Source of the DNA: Rotaria socialis
Lineage: Eukaryota; Rotifera; Eurotatoria; Philodinida; Philodinidae
Length of the DNA: 64,000 nt
Direction of reading: 5' to 3'
Assembly: GCA_905331475.1 (NCBI GenBank)
Contig: CAJNYU010004516.1
Location: 1-64,000 of the forward strand
The notes beneath the pieces were generated by a model. The model was given only the letters and a program-made list of their open reading frames with translations, did not search any database and was not told where the DNA came from. The translations under genes and the position numbers were made by a program. This document shows, one piece after another, positions 37,246 to 50,081 of this stretch. Within the stretch, counting starts at the first letter, position 1. Each line of letters begins with the position of its first letter.

Positions 37246-40200
37246 GTACGTATTTTTTCGCTTTGTCGAAGTAAAGAATACCCTATAATAAGTGTTTATA
37301 TTTATATGTTGTATTCTAATCTCTAAATGCGTTTTATTAAAAAACACGACTAACCGCAAGATATAGAGTGAAAAGTTCTACAATCAACCAAGTAGAGGCT
37401 ATTTAAATTGCGTGCTTTTTGTTTTCAAAGGCAGCAGATTTTGGTGTAACTAATTTTTGACACTACGAGAAGTTATCACAAAAGATTTCATTTTGTTTCG
37501 AAAACAGAATGTACACAATTAAAATAAGCTTTATTTGGTAGAATGCAGAGCTTCGCATGCTATACATTGTGGCATATTCTGTGTTTTATTAAGGCGTATT
37601 TAGGAATTAAAATACGAGAGATAAAAGTGGTTTATTTAATATGGGGTATCCGTTACATTCTTTTCTTGTAAATATTTTTTAAACTGATTTGTCTTATCAT
37701 TTTACCGTTCAGTACAAAATAAAGTAAAATCTATATCCTTATTATTGATTGGTGTTTTGATTGGTATATTATCAAATACGATAGGTGGTTTATCTGGTTG
37801 GCCACAAAGAAAAGTTATTGTATTTTTGTCTTGGCCCAGTTTTTATGAATCTTCAGCAATTATATCAATTTTTTATTCATATATATATATATATATTACA
37901 CGTATTTCTATGTGTCGGTCGACAATTTTTATATCGACTTTGGCTTCTTCTTCGTACAAGTCGGTTTAATACTTCATCATCAATTGCATCTACTGAAGTT
38001 GAACTAGTATATTACATAATGCTGAGGCACAGGTATGCTCAATTCGATTTTGAAAAGAAATGCTGATGACTTTAAATTCATATATTTTTTACTCATTTTT
38101 ATTATTTTCAGGTGAAAAATTTCATTTCGTTATTAGTTATTTTTTTCTTCGATGATATATGTATACTCCAATAAATTGAAGATCAGCGAAAAGCTTTGTT
38201 TTATCTTCGAAAACTATGACAGAAAAGAGTTTATCAAATAAAGTTCAAATTCTCTTTGATAATGCGAGAAATCTGTTATTTAATTTATTGCTGATTCAAT
38301 GGACTGATTTTTTCATTATTTATTTTTTTTCTAAATTGAAAATTTTAGTTCAGATTCAATAGAGAGTTTAGGTGTGACTGTACGTGGCCACGTCTAGCCG
38401 TGCATTCTCATATATACGTATATTTTAATCAATTCAAATCGAATACCCACGGATGATGTTTTTGAATGCATAATTATTATTATTTTTTAGAACTTTTGTT
38501 TCTCTCAATTGGTTGGAACAATTGTTTTATAAATTATTCCTCTCTGAATATTTCGCCCATATCAATATCACAGCGATTGTTCGGGCTCATACCATCGCTA
38601 ACATACGAGGCTCACGCAAGTTAAGAAAAAGATTTTTTCTATAGGTACTGAAAGAAAGAAAAAGTAGATAATCAAACAGTTCACATTGTTGAGCTTGAAT
38701 TTTTCTGTCGGACCATACATAGATGTCGTTTCTTCATCTATCTTTCTTTTCCCAATTGTCTGAGATAATGCAAGGTAGACATTTTTCAATTTTCTTTCAT
38801 GTCGATTATTCCTACATCAGAATAAAAAGGATATAGTTCTATAGATATAATCCCACATCATAAAATTTTCTCAACAAAATCGAGATTCATCAAACAACGA
38901 TACGGTTTTGACAAAATAGGTAGACGGCATCAGACTGCTTCTAATAGGGCCTTCTCAACTCATTTTCTTTAGATTTGTTGTTCTAAACAAATAACACAAT
39001 AAATAGGTAAAAAAAGTAATCTATAGAAAAAGTGTGAATAACAGTGCCAAATAGAATGAGCATGGGGACAGATAGCTAGCGTAACGAAAAGATGAATGAT
39101 GTGATGTAGTTTCCCATAAAATTACCCATGCTGAGTATGTAAGTGAAAATCGACGATTTATCGCGATAAATCACTGAAATTTGCTGTTTTTCCTGGTTTT
39201 TCCTGGGAAACTCGTGATTAATCGTCTAAACTGTGGCGATTTCGATGACATGGCATCTAGCTCTATGAAATCGAAATTCTTTGATTGATTCACATAAGCA
39301 GGCAAAAATGAAATAGTTTTCCTATTTACTGATGATTGGCTCATATTTGCTTTAATTGATTCATTTAATTTAATTTAATTTATATTTATTCAATTATTCA
39401 TAAACAAACCTACGTAATTCGTCATATTCAATTTTAACTTGTTCAGATATGCGTTGGAATTTTTCACAGGTAATACTTTTTCTTTGAAGTCCATCGATTC
39501 TGGAACGACAACAAGTTATTGCACGATGAAGTTCAACAATAAGTTGATTATCATTTCTATTGAAGATCATGTAGACGAGGAATAAAATGGTAATCATGGT
39601 TGGCAAGCCTCCCGATTTTCAATATTTTTTCTTAACTTGAATTTTAGTGATATTTTGAACCAATAAAAGAGCAGACAAAAACAAGAGAACTGTTGTAATG
39701 CTTAATGGACACAACGATCATATCTGTATTGCTCACCTCTAACCGCGAAAAAACTGACTGATGTATGTCCCTATAACAAGCGACGTTGCCTTTTTAAAGT
39801 CGTGAATGTAGTGTTCTTATTGCTACAAGGGCGACTGACTTTTGATAATAATCATAAAAAGTTATCGCTATCATGATTTTCAATTAGAATCGCGAGTGTG
39901 ACTAACTTTGGCGACAGTTACTTCAAAATTATATTCAACTAAAAGTAGCTCTCAAAATTGTTTAGTCAAAATAGTTTTTTGCATCATGCTTTTGATGCAT
40001 CGAAAAAATTCGCTCCGCGAGTGTTTATTTCACAAATATATAGCATTTTTTATTTTTGCCCATGGAATAGATGCTTCTTCTGGTTCAAAAGTATGCTGTT
40101 TGAACGGATTTTTTATCCGCTTTTCCCAAGAGAAAAATATCTGCTAATTTCTTGTTTTAGCCTGATTTTTTTTTACCAAAAACTCCTGATTGCACTATTC

Positions 40201-40805
40201 GCAATGGAAAGACTTCGGGCGTCAAAATATAGCAACAATAACAATTAAGCATATTTGATTTGTATTTATTGATAAATTTCTTCTGAAAAGGAACAATTTT
40301 ATCGTTCGAAACTTCAAGTTAAAACAAAAAAATAATTACTTAGGAAGAGAAAACTGAATTAAAATAAAAAGGATTGATTTTATTAATCAAGATCCAGAAG
40401 TTCAAAATCATAGCAGAACAAGTATACTCGCATGTGTGACAGTAAGTAAATGGTACTCAATTAGATTTATCTTTGAGTAAGAAAAAGAATTTATTGTAGA
40501 AAAAGAAAATTCATATTCGTTTACAGTATTTCATATCAATTTGAACTGTTAAAATAGTTTTCAAGTAGATCGGCAATAGTATCTATAGACTACTCACATG
40601 ATCGTTGTTATCATATTCATGTCTCTCTATCCTTGACCGGAGTGATAGGTAACATCGACATTTGTTTTTCTTCGTTCTCCACTTGATGCACACAATAGCA
40701 AAGAAAGAGCGGAAGAAAAAAAGAAAGAACGAAAAGAAGTTTACATGAAAATAAAAAGACACCCGTAGCAACGCGTTGATTATTTATTTGCTTTTTTACA
40801 TAAGA
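37246..40805. other. 3.5-kb gene-poor region
   Basis: Apart from the hydrophobic frames at 37720-38060 noted above, it holds an 18-bp perfect palindrome GATTTATCGCGATAAATC near 39154-39171. On the minus strand at 39394-39606 there is a 70-codon ATG frame with one hydrophobic segment (MITILFLVYMIF) and a charged tail. The latter could be a small membrane protein, but nothing confirms it. Confidence 0.35.
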
Positions 40806-42686
40806 ATGTCTTATCCCCCATTTGAGCTAGGAAAAAGTCGATATGATCTCGTAAGCTGAATTGTGTATGCATTTTTTTAATCAAATTAAAATTTTTTTAT
40901 TGGATTAGGACACCTACTGGGGAAGATTTTTACACTTCGTCAATGTTATTGATCCACGAACATTATTTGTCAGCAATGTTAGTCATAATATGTTTTATTT
41001 ACTTTAGGGATTATTTTAATTAATTTTTTTTAATTAGACTAAGTTAAATGAATGCCGTCAATTGCTTGAGCAATATAAGACAAAAACTTTACCGTCAGGT
41101 ATCACAGACAAAGACTTATGGGAAGCACAAAAGACCGTACAAGTTGGGTTTCATCTTCATAATATTTATTTTTTTTAATATTTTATAAATTTATTAATAG
41201 GCTATTCTTCATCCTGATACAGGGGACAAAATTTTTATGCCATTTCGAATGGCAGGTAAGAACTTGTTACAAAATTAATTTAGCTTCATTTAGGAAAAAT
41301 TATGCTCGTTAACTAAATTATTCATTGAGTTCGTTCAAAAAGAAAACTACAGATAATTTTTAATTTTCTTTTTTCTTTAAGTAATTTATTGGAACCGCTA
41401 TTTAAAGTAAGATGACTGATAATGTAAACATTTTTCTTCTTGACATCTATCCATTATAAGCATGAATTCTAGTTGTACCCTATGAAATGCAGAGATTTTT
41501 CACCTATAGTTGACAAATATTAGTCAATTTGTTCTTTTAAACAGTCTTCTGTTTGTTCTATTAATTGTTTTTTAGTTACACTTTATATTTTTCTTTCCTG
41601 TTAAAGGATATGTACCATTCGGTACACCAATTGTTGTTGGTCTTCTTCTACCAGATCCAACGCTTAAACAAATCATTTTTTGGCAATGGCTAAATCAAAG
41701 GTATGTGAAAAAAAATCAATCTACAGAGAAAATTCACAATTACTAACTTCCTATCATAATTTTAGTCATAATGCTGGTGTTAATTATGCAAATCGAAATG
41801 CAACACAACATACGCCTATATCAAAATTTGTTACTGGATATTTAAGTGCAGTTACTGTTTCAGTTTCTATTGCTGTGAATGTTTTATCTCATATGTTTTT
41901 GTTTCTGAATAGTTTTCTATTATTAGGTTGGTCTCACAATGGCGATTCGTCGAGCAAAATCACTTCCACCAACACTTAAAACTGTTGTACAACGATTTGT
42001 ACCATTACCTGCTGTCGGTAAGATCAATTTTAAAGTTAAAATATTTATTTACTGATTGTTCAGTTTTCTTTATGTACAAAGGTTTTTTTAATTTAATTTT
42101 TCCTTCTAATTACAGCGTGTGCTAGTACCTGTAATGTTATTTTTATGCGTTATCACGAATTAAATGAAGGTATCGAAGTAATCGATGAACAGAATAATCC
42201 TATAGGTGTTTCAAAAGTAGCAGCTAAAAAGGTAATTAATTTGTTTTCTCATTAAAAGTATGATATCGATAGAGGATTTTTATTTGTTATTTTTAGGCTC
42301 TAACGGAAATGGCAATGACACGTGCTTTTTTACCAGTACCAATACTTTCCATTCCACCGCTTATTTTGTTAGCATTTGAAAAGTAAGATTTTTACTATTG
42401 TACATAAGCTAAGAGATTAAATTATTGATTATAGAAATCTACTTCGTCGTTTCCCACGTCTTAGTTTACCATTAAATACGCTTGCATGTACCTTTTCATT
42501 TGGTTTGGCATTACCAATATCAATTGCATTATTTCCACAAAGATCCAAAGTAAATAACAAATCGTTCTAACAAAGGTTAACTTTGTTTTTATTTGTGATA
42601 TTTAATAGGTCTCAATCAATGAACTTGAAAAAGAAATTCAAGCGAAAACAAATCAACCTTATGTTTACTATAACAAGGGACTCTAA
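40806..42686 (+). CDS. SFXN5: Sideroflexin-5-like mitochondrial carrier (11 exons)
   Basis: Exons 40806-40850, 40909-40977, 41038-41142, 41201-41255, 41607-41700, 41766-41874, 41927-42017, 42116-42231, 42297-42382, 42435-42549 and 42609-42686 sum to 963 nt, or 320 aa, the usual family length. Diagnostic segments are [67 protein letters not shown] and the C-terminal YVYYNKGL. The [14 protein letters not shown] and NQSHNA motifs place it with SFXN5 rather than SFXN1/3, whose corresponding region differs. Sideroflexins are multi-pass inner-membrane proteins; SFXN1 carries serine, and SFXN5 has been linked to tricarboxylate transport. I see no defect in the copy. Confidence 0.94.
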
Positions 42687-43316
42687 CAAAATAATGAAAC
42701 ATATGAATCAGTCATACGTAACAAATCTTTCAAATTAATTGTCTTTCCATCTTTTGTTTTTATAGCTATATTAGTGTTATTAGCTAGAATAATAATCGCT
42801 TACGTTTTAGTGGATTTTATTTTAACATAGTAAATAATTTAGATGCATTTTTTTGAGTAGATTTACTAATCTTTGTCTTGTAATGGAATTGTTTACGAAA
42901 ATTACTGATACTCATTCAGTTATAGTCACTTTCATCTAGAACTAGTCAATACAATCATTGAAAAAAAATATCTTTTTAACACACCCATTTTTATATCGAA
43001 CTACTGACTATAGACGAGAGTGTGCTCTACAGATAGGTTATGTTGCCACGTATGTGCTAATTAAGTAGGAGTCTTGGGAATAGAAAATAACAAATAAAAT
43101 CAATACTTAGTATAGAAAAACAAAATTAAATTAATTTGATTTCATTAAACTTAGTAGCTGAGAGTATCCATGATTTATTGTTTCTACTAATACACTAACA
43201 ACTATCGTATCCGTAGTTTCATAGAATTATTTAAATATTCAAAAGCAAATAAACAAAATATTAATATCAGAAGCATTTTTCTATTAAAGTTTTGTTTCAG
43301 ATAAAGAAAACAAAAC
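42687..43316. other. Intergenic, SFXN5 to microtubule-protein-like gene
   Basis: AATAAA occurs near 43093. TTTTGTTTCAG, a strong acceptor-like motif, ends at 43300, 16 bases before the next ATG. Nothing else was seen. Confidence 0.4.
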
Positions 43317-43799
43317 ATGTCATTCTTTAATCTGACATTCATGGGCTATGACAATCGATTTAAATCTATGAAGCGCCTTGAGTCGACAAGTGCGGAAAGT
43401 GATTTGACTGAATTAAGAAAAGTGCCAACGGGTGAACAAAAAAGTGCACTTGAAAAACAATTAGCTCGTGAGTTAGCTGGAGATTTGCAATCACGAGAAT
43501 GGACATCACCAGCTATATCCAATTTGTAAGAACTGAATTACTCAATTAAGTAATAGAAAATCGTTTTCAATACTAGAAATTATCATACTCTGCGTACAAT
43601 GCATGTGCGTGGTGATAAAGATCCGAATCAAACTATGAGGCGTCCAATGACAGCTGCTCAACAAAGTCAGTAAATTGTGAGTGTGAGTGTAAAAACTACA
43701 GTTCTATTTTATGATTAGTTGGCTGGTGGACAAAAGATGAACCATTAAAAACCAAAGAACCATGGACTCAAGAAAAACGTCATGTTCATGCTCAATCTG
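43317..43799 (+). CDS. Ciliary/sperm microtubule-inner-protein-like gene, cut by an assembly gap
   Basis: Exons 43317-43525, 43577-43665 and 43719-43799 are in phase (2 then 1) and run into the 100-N gap. The protein opens MSFFNLTFMGYDNRF, has a charged middle (ELRKVPTGEQKSALEKQLAR) and a WW motif (GWWTKDEPLKTKEPW). This order resembles the TEX49/SPMIP8 class of axonemal microtubule inner proteins, which open FFNLxxxGYxN and have a later WW and W motif. The comparison is from memory, so the name is not assigned. The C-terminal end lies in the gap; I cannot find it in the sequence after 43899. The family would act inside doublet microtubules of cilia. Confidence 0.55.
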
Positions 43800-43899
43800 N
43801 NNNNNNNNNNNNNNNNNNNNNNNNNNNNNNNNNNNNNNNNNNNNNNNNNNNNNNNNNNNNNNNNNNNNNNNNNNNNNNNNNNNNNNNNNNNNNNNNNNN
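43800..43899. other. Assembly gap, 100 N
   Basis: Exactly 100 N, a conventional scaffold gap of unknown true size. The flanking sequence cannot be assumed contiguous, and the gene before it is incomplete. Confidence 0.98.
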
Positions 43900-46752
43900 A
43901 AATTTGGAAAGAGTCGTGAAGCGTCATATGGATGGCGGATTCAGATTATGGTTTATACTGTATGAGATTTTTCGATTCTTTAAATCGAATTTCTATTGCA
44001 TTACGTATGTAATTTTCAGTTCCTTGATAAAGTGAAACTGTTGATGAAATAGCTATTTTTATGCAGCCTGTAATGGAAAAAGTTGGTTTTGTACAAACAA
44101 AGCCGGTTCCATGTCATAGACGAAAGCGTCTTCGAAACTTTTTTCTGGGTAAAATTCGAATCTGTACAAAGATGTTTGATAAAATCACTGAAACGTTATT
44201 GTATAAAAATATTGGTAGATTATTTCTCACTCATATGTCCTATTGAATGAAGAAGGTAACGGACTGAAACAGTAGCATAGGATTACTAATGTTTACGATG
44301 TATATATTTAAATAATTCAGCAGAAAATTGTTTTTTCAAACAATTAGTGATATGTATATTCTCTCAATATGTCGTCTAAAGATTTTGCCACGAATAAGAA
44401 GGACATGCTAAAAAACTGAACCGATTATCCTTATCTCAAGCAACGAATATTTACTTCTCACTGGTTGTGAATTTTTATCAGGCATCCTGGCAGGAGATGC
44501 AGATTAAAAACAGGAAGATTCTTATCAATAGATGCAAATACGTTCATGGTTACTGTGTGATGTATGCGTACAACTCTGAATCTGACGGTGAATAAAATTA
44601 TTTTATTTGCCTCTGTTATTCTGAGAAGAAACACGAATGAAAGATGTATATGAAGAACGATGGTAGCCCTAGAATTGAAACATTCCTTATTGATAAAGAG
44701 AAACTCAACATAAGATGAGAAATTACTGCTACATCTTAAACATTAGTCAAATATCAGACTTTACTAGCATAACTACTTTAAATACATATTTAGATAAAAC
44801 TATTGTCTTTTAAGAATCTTGCCACGATGAGAATGCATATATTCCAAGAATTAATACTCAATTTTCATTCTCGGATTTTGGCAGGATATCTCATTTGATT
44901 AATTCGTTTTTATTCAGATGGTCGAAAGGAAGAACAGGTTTATATTGCGCCATTTCCTGACTACTAGCGAAACACTGGAAATAATATGGGACCTTCCGTA
45001 AACTGATTGCTAATTTTATCTGTAAGTTTGTGGATATAAGGTAGACTATATCTTGCAGGCGAAGTTGTGAAATAGCAGTAGAATATTTGCGATAATTGTC
45101 CGAACTACTTCAAACTTTTAGAAGCAGTTATATCTCAATCAGCTTATCAAACACTCATGCTTAGATGCCCACTCAACCGAAATTTGATGTCTGATGACTC
45201 GTACAAAATATTCTACAACGTGATAGAGAGTAAAACTTTATATACAACAAAACCTGTTGAATATTCAACACAGATCACTGAGCGAACCGAGGATAAATAT
45301 ATTCGAACATACTAGTTTCATCTAGTTAGGAAATGTGCAGAAATTAAAACTTGTCCCTAGATCTACATTGTTCAATAACGAAGCGAATTGTTCGATTTTT
45401 ACATTACTGTCCAAGCCCTACATATTTACGACGAAATACTCTACCGGCAATTTACATTTCAATTTGCAAAATAAAAACCAGTAGAAGATATTAAATGAAG
45501 GCAGAAATATCGTATAGAATGCAAGAAATAGCACGTTTATTAGTTCGATCGCGCTTTCACATATATCTTTGATGAGCACAGAATCAATTTGATTGGATCT
45601 CTTTCATTTATTCTTTTCAATGATGAAACCGATCGATTCTAGTTAGAGATATTTCTATTTTTTTCAGAGGATTGCAACATAACTTCATATTAATCTAGAA
45701 GAAAATTTTTAACAGGATTAATAGGTCTCACAATGATAAGCTTCGATTTGGCGAAGACATTCCAGATTCAGATCATCTTTTTTTAATCTATCCTCTGTTC
45801 TAGAGATCTAGGATTTTTTTATACACTTTATTTTTAACATTATCATCGAGATTTTCTTGGATATATAGAAGACAAAATTGAATAACTATATTAACTGAAA
45901 AGAATGAGTTTACGAGCATGTTTGTTCTACGAAAGACGAGCAGCCGATTTTCTTCCGATACATTCGAGATTGAAACATTAGCATACTCTATTTTACAGTT
46001 TACGAATGAACATTGTTTTTCAAATAAGTATGTCATCAAAGAAATCTTGAAAGTGTGGGTATCGCGATACCGCTGATCTGAATAAGTGCCCCAAGCTTTG
46101 CGATGAAAATTAGCAGATACAATTAATATGAATTCGTCACCGAATAAAATACTTCCAAATGTATTTAAAAGAAAATACTCTTTATTCTATTGGCTTAAAT
46201 GATGAATGAATATGAATAATAAACAAATCATAAGTACGGTCAAGAACGTGACAGCTGAACCTTGTTGATTAGTTTCTTTATTGAAAACGTGTTGTTAAAA
46301 TCATTTGCATTTCTTGAACAATATCTCAGGGATCAGATATGACGCACGTGAACTTCTTTTTTAGCAATTCTCGATATTCTTTCTCGGTTTGAGAATATTT
46401 TCAAAATTTTTATGCTCAGCGTTTGTAACTTGCAGCGAATAGAGATCAGATGTTAAATTAAAATAATTAGACATATTATGCAAATGAACTTCTATGAAAA
46501 TTAAGCAGCAGCTGATAATTGAATTTAATATTCATGATGTTCTTCTAGCAGTTCTCTTGCAGAAATATCTGCTAACGACAATAACCGACGCTTTGCAGTT
46601 CTTTCTGGACGTGAATTCACCGATACCAGACAACGGGAAACGAGCAAATTAAATGTTCATTCATTTCGTTGAACGGTATCCACGAACAGAAATCAACAAT
46701 GAACGCATATATATATATATACATCATTAGAAAAGTATTAGTCAAAAACAAT
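43900..46752. other. Gene-free stretch after the gap
   Basis: 2.8 kb of AT-rich sequence with no recognisable exon. Short similar words (AAAGATTTTGCCACGA near 44380 and AGAATCTTGCCACGAT near 44815) hint at an old duplicated repeat. A small (AT)n run lies at about 46690-46711, just before the F-box-like gene. Confidence 0.4.
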
Positions 46753-47272
46753 ATGAATCAGTTTAACAATAGTCTTCTTGATCTTCATACTGAAGTATTA
46801 CTTATCATTTTGAAAAAGCTTGAGAACATGGATGTTCTTTATTCATTATTTGATGTTAATAATCAACGACTTGACACCATAGTACAAGAAAACACTTTAG
46901 CTAATACTCTCAATTTTGTATTAACAACATTAACTGATGATATTTTATCAATTTATGATCCAATTCTTCATCGATTCTGGATGAATATGTTGCCAAGAAT
47001 TCATTGTAATGTTAAATCTCTTACTTGTAATTCGTTTTCTATGGAACGTATTCTTCTTGCTGGTGATTATTCTAATTTAAGCGAACTTAAAATCTTCAGT
47101 TTTAATGTTAAAATTGCTTCACGTTATTTTTCAGGTAAATAACTTGTATACTGATCTAAATAAATATTTCAATAGACTATAGGTAATATTTATTGATTTT
47201 TATTTAGTTAAATCACCATTTCGGCAATTTCTTCAACATCAGATTACAGATCTTATTCTTGAGGGCGTCGAT
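46753..47272 (+). pseudogene. F-box-like gene, truncated
   Basis: Exon 46753-47134 and exon 47208-47272 join through a 73-bp GT-AG intron (phase 1). The N-terminus LLDLHTEVLLIILKKLENMD is an F-box-like motif, followed by VLYSLFDVNNQRLD, LPRIHCNVKSLTC, SMERILLAGDYSNLSELKIF and HQITDLILEG. This is the standard start of the F-box/leucine-rich proteins that are very numerous in bdelloid genomes. A full member would continue with several hundred residues, but after the donor-like GTAAGA at 47273 I see no further exon in the next kilobase. The copy therefore seems truncated. A complete protein would recruit substrates to an SCF ubiquitin ligase. Confidence 0.65.
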
Positions 47273-48774
47273 GTAAGATTAGTCTTATCTATACGCCCAC
47301 ACCCACACCCTCATAAAATCGTGAAATGTAAAAATATTAAAACAGCTTCATATACCCTTACGATCACAAACCCTTCGGCTAATGTACCATCCAAAGAGTA
47401 TATGTCATGCACATAAACCATTTAAGGCTTTATAGAAAAACAAAGCAAGAACAAGCGTTGTTTATTCTGCCCTTTTGTTTCACACTGTAGAGGAGCTCAC
47501 GCAAGTTCCCAATTTGAAAACATAATTCGAAATTTCCACATTCATTCATCTGCATATGAAAATCTATCGGAAACTCAATATACTCCTACTGAATATACTT
47601 CTGTTCTTTTCGAATGATCATAATATAACTTTGTATCAACAAAAACGAATAGGTAGAAATGAAAGCCTTCAAAAACAGTAAATAAACCTCAAAATAATAA
47701 AGCGTTGATCTATCAACAACATATCAAATTCAAATAATCTTTATAAATCCTTTCACTGTTTTTAAGAGGTAGGATTTTTATTTTATGCTTTTGTTTTTGC
47801 AAAGATTGTGTATGTTTTACTGTAGATTTATGAGAAGAAATCAAATATCGAGATTAACCGAAAAAAGGCTGTATGGCTGCTAATCTATTCGTTATCGCTC
47901 ATAAATGAATAAAGCATCAAAGAAAGCTGATGAGCTATTTTTCTTCCATTTCCGTTATTAACTGCATGGCTGGAACCATGTAACATATAGTTAATGTATT
48001 AGAAAACTGTGCATCTCAGTATTCCTCGATTCAAACTATGACCCGAAAGTAGACCGGTGTCAATTTGGGACTGTGGCTACCCAAAAATATTCACATGTTA
48101 TTCTTTAGATAAACATCTCGATGAATAATATTTGATATAAGAGAGTTAGCGCGGCATAAACGTTATAACAACTACGATAATTTATCTATATCGTTTTACA
48201 GTTCGTGTTATTTCAGAAATATATTGCAACATTTTAAAGAGACAACAATACAAAATGCATGTAATGAAATTCTATGTTAAAATAATATCGATATCATTAG
48301 TTCTTAATTATTTCATGAATAACATACCTACACTAGCCTCAAAATCAAGAAATTTTAATGCCACTATGCTATGAAAAAAACTTTTACTCCGCAATTTATA
48401 CATTCTTTCACTTTTACATAGGCTTACTACAAATGTATCTGAGTCATTTTTTTATGGTACTTAAAAGAAAATAAAAACACAAAAACTAAGAATATATATA
48501 CACCGCAACAGAACAAAATGGATACTATACATTTTCTACCATTTAATTGGAAATATCACTGTAAACCTTTGTATATATGTCTGAATGAATCGAAAAAGGA
48601 AAAGCGTGTATGTCAATATCAAGATTGAAAAGTAAACCTGTAATGTAATGACTAATGAAGACATGATAAATTGTACAATAGTATTTCTCTGACGATAGTC
48701 AACTACAATAAAAGTGCTCTTATCTTTACAACTAAACCCACACAATTCTGATATTCAGTTTTGAATCACCCTCT
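47273..48774. other. Gene-free stretch
   Basis: No exon, RNA gene or structured repeat could be supported here. A 69-codon minus frame at 48536-48745 has no recognisable features. Confidence 0.4.
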
Positions 48775-48811
48775 TATATATATACGTATAAGCTTTGGTT
48801 GTGCTCTCAGT
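48775..48811 (+). promoter_or_regulatory. Candidate TATA plus initiator core promoter
   Basis: TATATATATA at 48775-48784 is followed about 30 bases later by CTCAGTAC (48805-48812), the spacing and TCAGT form of a classical TATA/Inr promoter. It lies 70 bases before the ATG at 48883. Confidence 0.5.
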
Positions 48812-48882
48812 ACAAGCAGTTTTCATAGACGCAAGCTCTATCATAAATTACCAATAACTATTCCTCAGTATAAAAATCTGCT

Positions 48883-49242
48883 ATGCCTTCAAGTGGACAG
48901 ACTGCCAACATTTTTATGATAATAATAGGTATAATTGGTGTGTTTGGAATAATTACTTTCGCTCTTGCAGCTGCCACTCTTGGTACTCTCAATAAACGAT
49001 ACAGTAATCTCGATCAGGATGCAGAAATAGTGATGGGTCTGGTGCGTGAGATCAATGCACGACTATCTTCAATCGGTGAAACGAGCAAACCATCGACCGC
49101 TCAGCCTAACACCGGAACTACAGAGACAACCACCACAACTACAGGGCCTTCCACGACAACAGGAGAGTCTACGACCACAACTACAGGGCCTACCACGACC
49201 ACAACTACAGGGCCTTCCACCACCANGGTTCGAATGATGTAA
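48883..49242 (+). CDS. Membrane-anchored threonine-rich (mucin-like) protein, incomplete at an N
   Basis: ATG at 48883 after a TATA/Inr promoter. A short hydrophilic start precedes one hydrophobic helix (IFMIIIGIIGVFGIITFALA). A short charged helical stretch (NKRYSNLDQDAEIVMGLVRE) follows, then a threonine tandem region of TTTTTGP/STTTGES units. The single N at 49226 falls in this repeat, and the frame then closes within a few codons, so the true continuation is lost; the real protein is probably longer. A type II membrane orientation with an O-glycosylated stalk is likely. Bdelloid genomes contain many such helix-plus-Thr-stalk proteins carrying an extracellular domain, which is missing here. 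Function unknown. Confidence 0.6.
   Translation: MPSSGQTANIFMIIIGIIGVFGIITFALAAATLGTLNKRYSNLDQDAEIVMGLVREINARLSSIGETSKPSTAQPNTGTTETTTTTTGPSTTTGESTTTTTGPTTTTTTGPSTTXVRMM
49097..49225 (+). repeat. Coding minisatellite (ACC-rich, TTTGPSTT units)
   Basis: Imperfect tandem copies of ACAACTACAGGGCCTWCCAC encode Thr-Thr-Gly-Pro units and end at the N at 49226. Collapse of further copies in the assembly is likely. Confidence 0.7.
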
Positions 49243-50081
49243 GAATGTCCGAGAATTGCTTTCAAGAAAGATAGTTGATGATTTTGTGAGACATCAACTT
49301 CAACGTGTCTACATGGAGACCTAGTTGAGCTCATCACACATGAAAATTATGTTTTTTACTGGTCAAAATTACATCAGTAGATTCAGATTTTCATGCTGAA
49401 TTCGATGATGGCAATTTTCTTATCTCAGAACATTATTAAACTAGATAAATTTCGAGTTTTCTCGAAAAAAGTGAAATATTCACTTTTACAGGTGCAGATT
49501 GTATTTTGAAAACGTCTCAACCAAAACGGAAGCCTAGAAATATTTTAAAAATGATATTCAAGATCTACTCATCGAGCTCTATCCAATCATGTAACAATAA
49601 ATGGGATTTTTCTCCTGCTCGATTTTTGACCTTGGTGCATCTTATATATTTTATGATTGCTTTAGCTTGATAAAAAACTTGATCTTTGACATAGAACTTC
49701 TATAATATCGAGGATGAGAAAAACATACATATTGTTTGCTGTTATCTTCTAGAACAAGAAAGTATCAACAAATAATAATCATATGCTAATTGAAAGTTCC
49801 GTAACACAAAGAGAGTAATCTCTCAAATAAAGGTGACAATGATAAATAATCAAAGAGTGTTATCGATATTTATGCGGCTTTTGTCCTTTTCTGATCATTG
49901 AAGAAGCTAGTTCACTAAGAAATAAATAATAACCATGGTACAAACTGTGATGATTGTCGCCTATCATTAGTCTAATGTGATAACGTCATAAATTTCATTT
50001 TAGATTGATACAGTGATAAAGAAAGAGAGACAAACGTATAGGATGGTCATATGGGTTTAATGTTAGTTTACAGAAGGTACG
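49243..50081. other. Intergenic stretch before the NADPH oxidase
   Basis: No gene seen. An acceptor-like TTAGTTTACAG ends at 50073, 8 bases before the oxidase ATG, so either a 5' UTR intron or a trans-splice site is present. Confidence 0.4.

Noticed and set aside
40806-42686. SFXN1/SFXN3 rather than SFXN5
   Set aside because: [29 protein letters not shown] and the YNKGL end are features of the SFXN5 branch.
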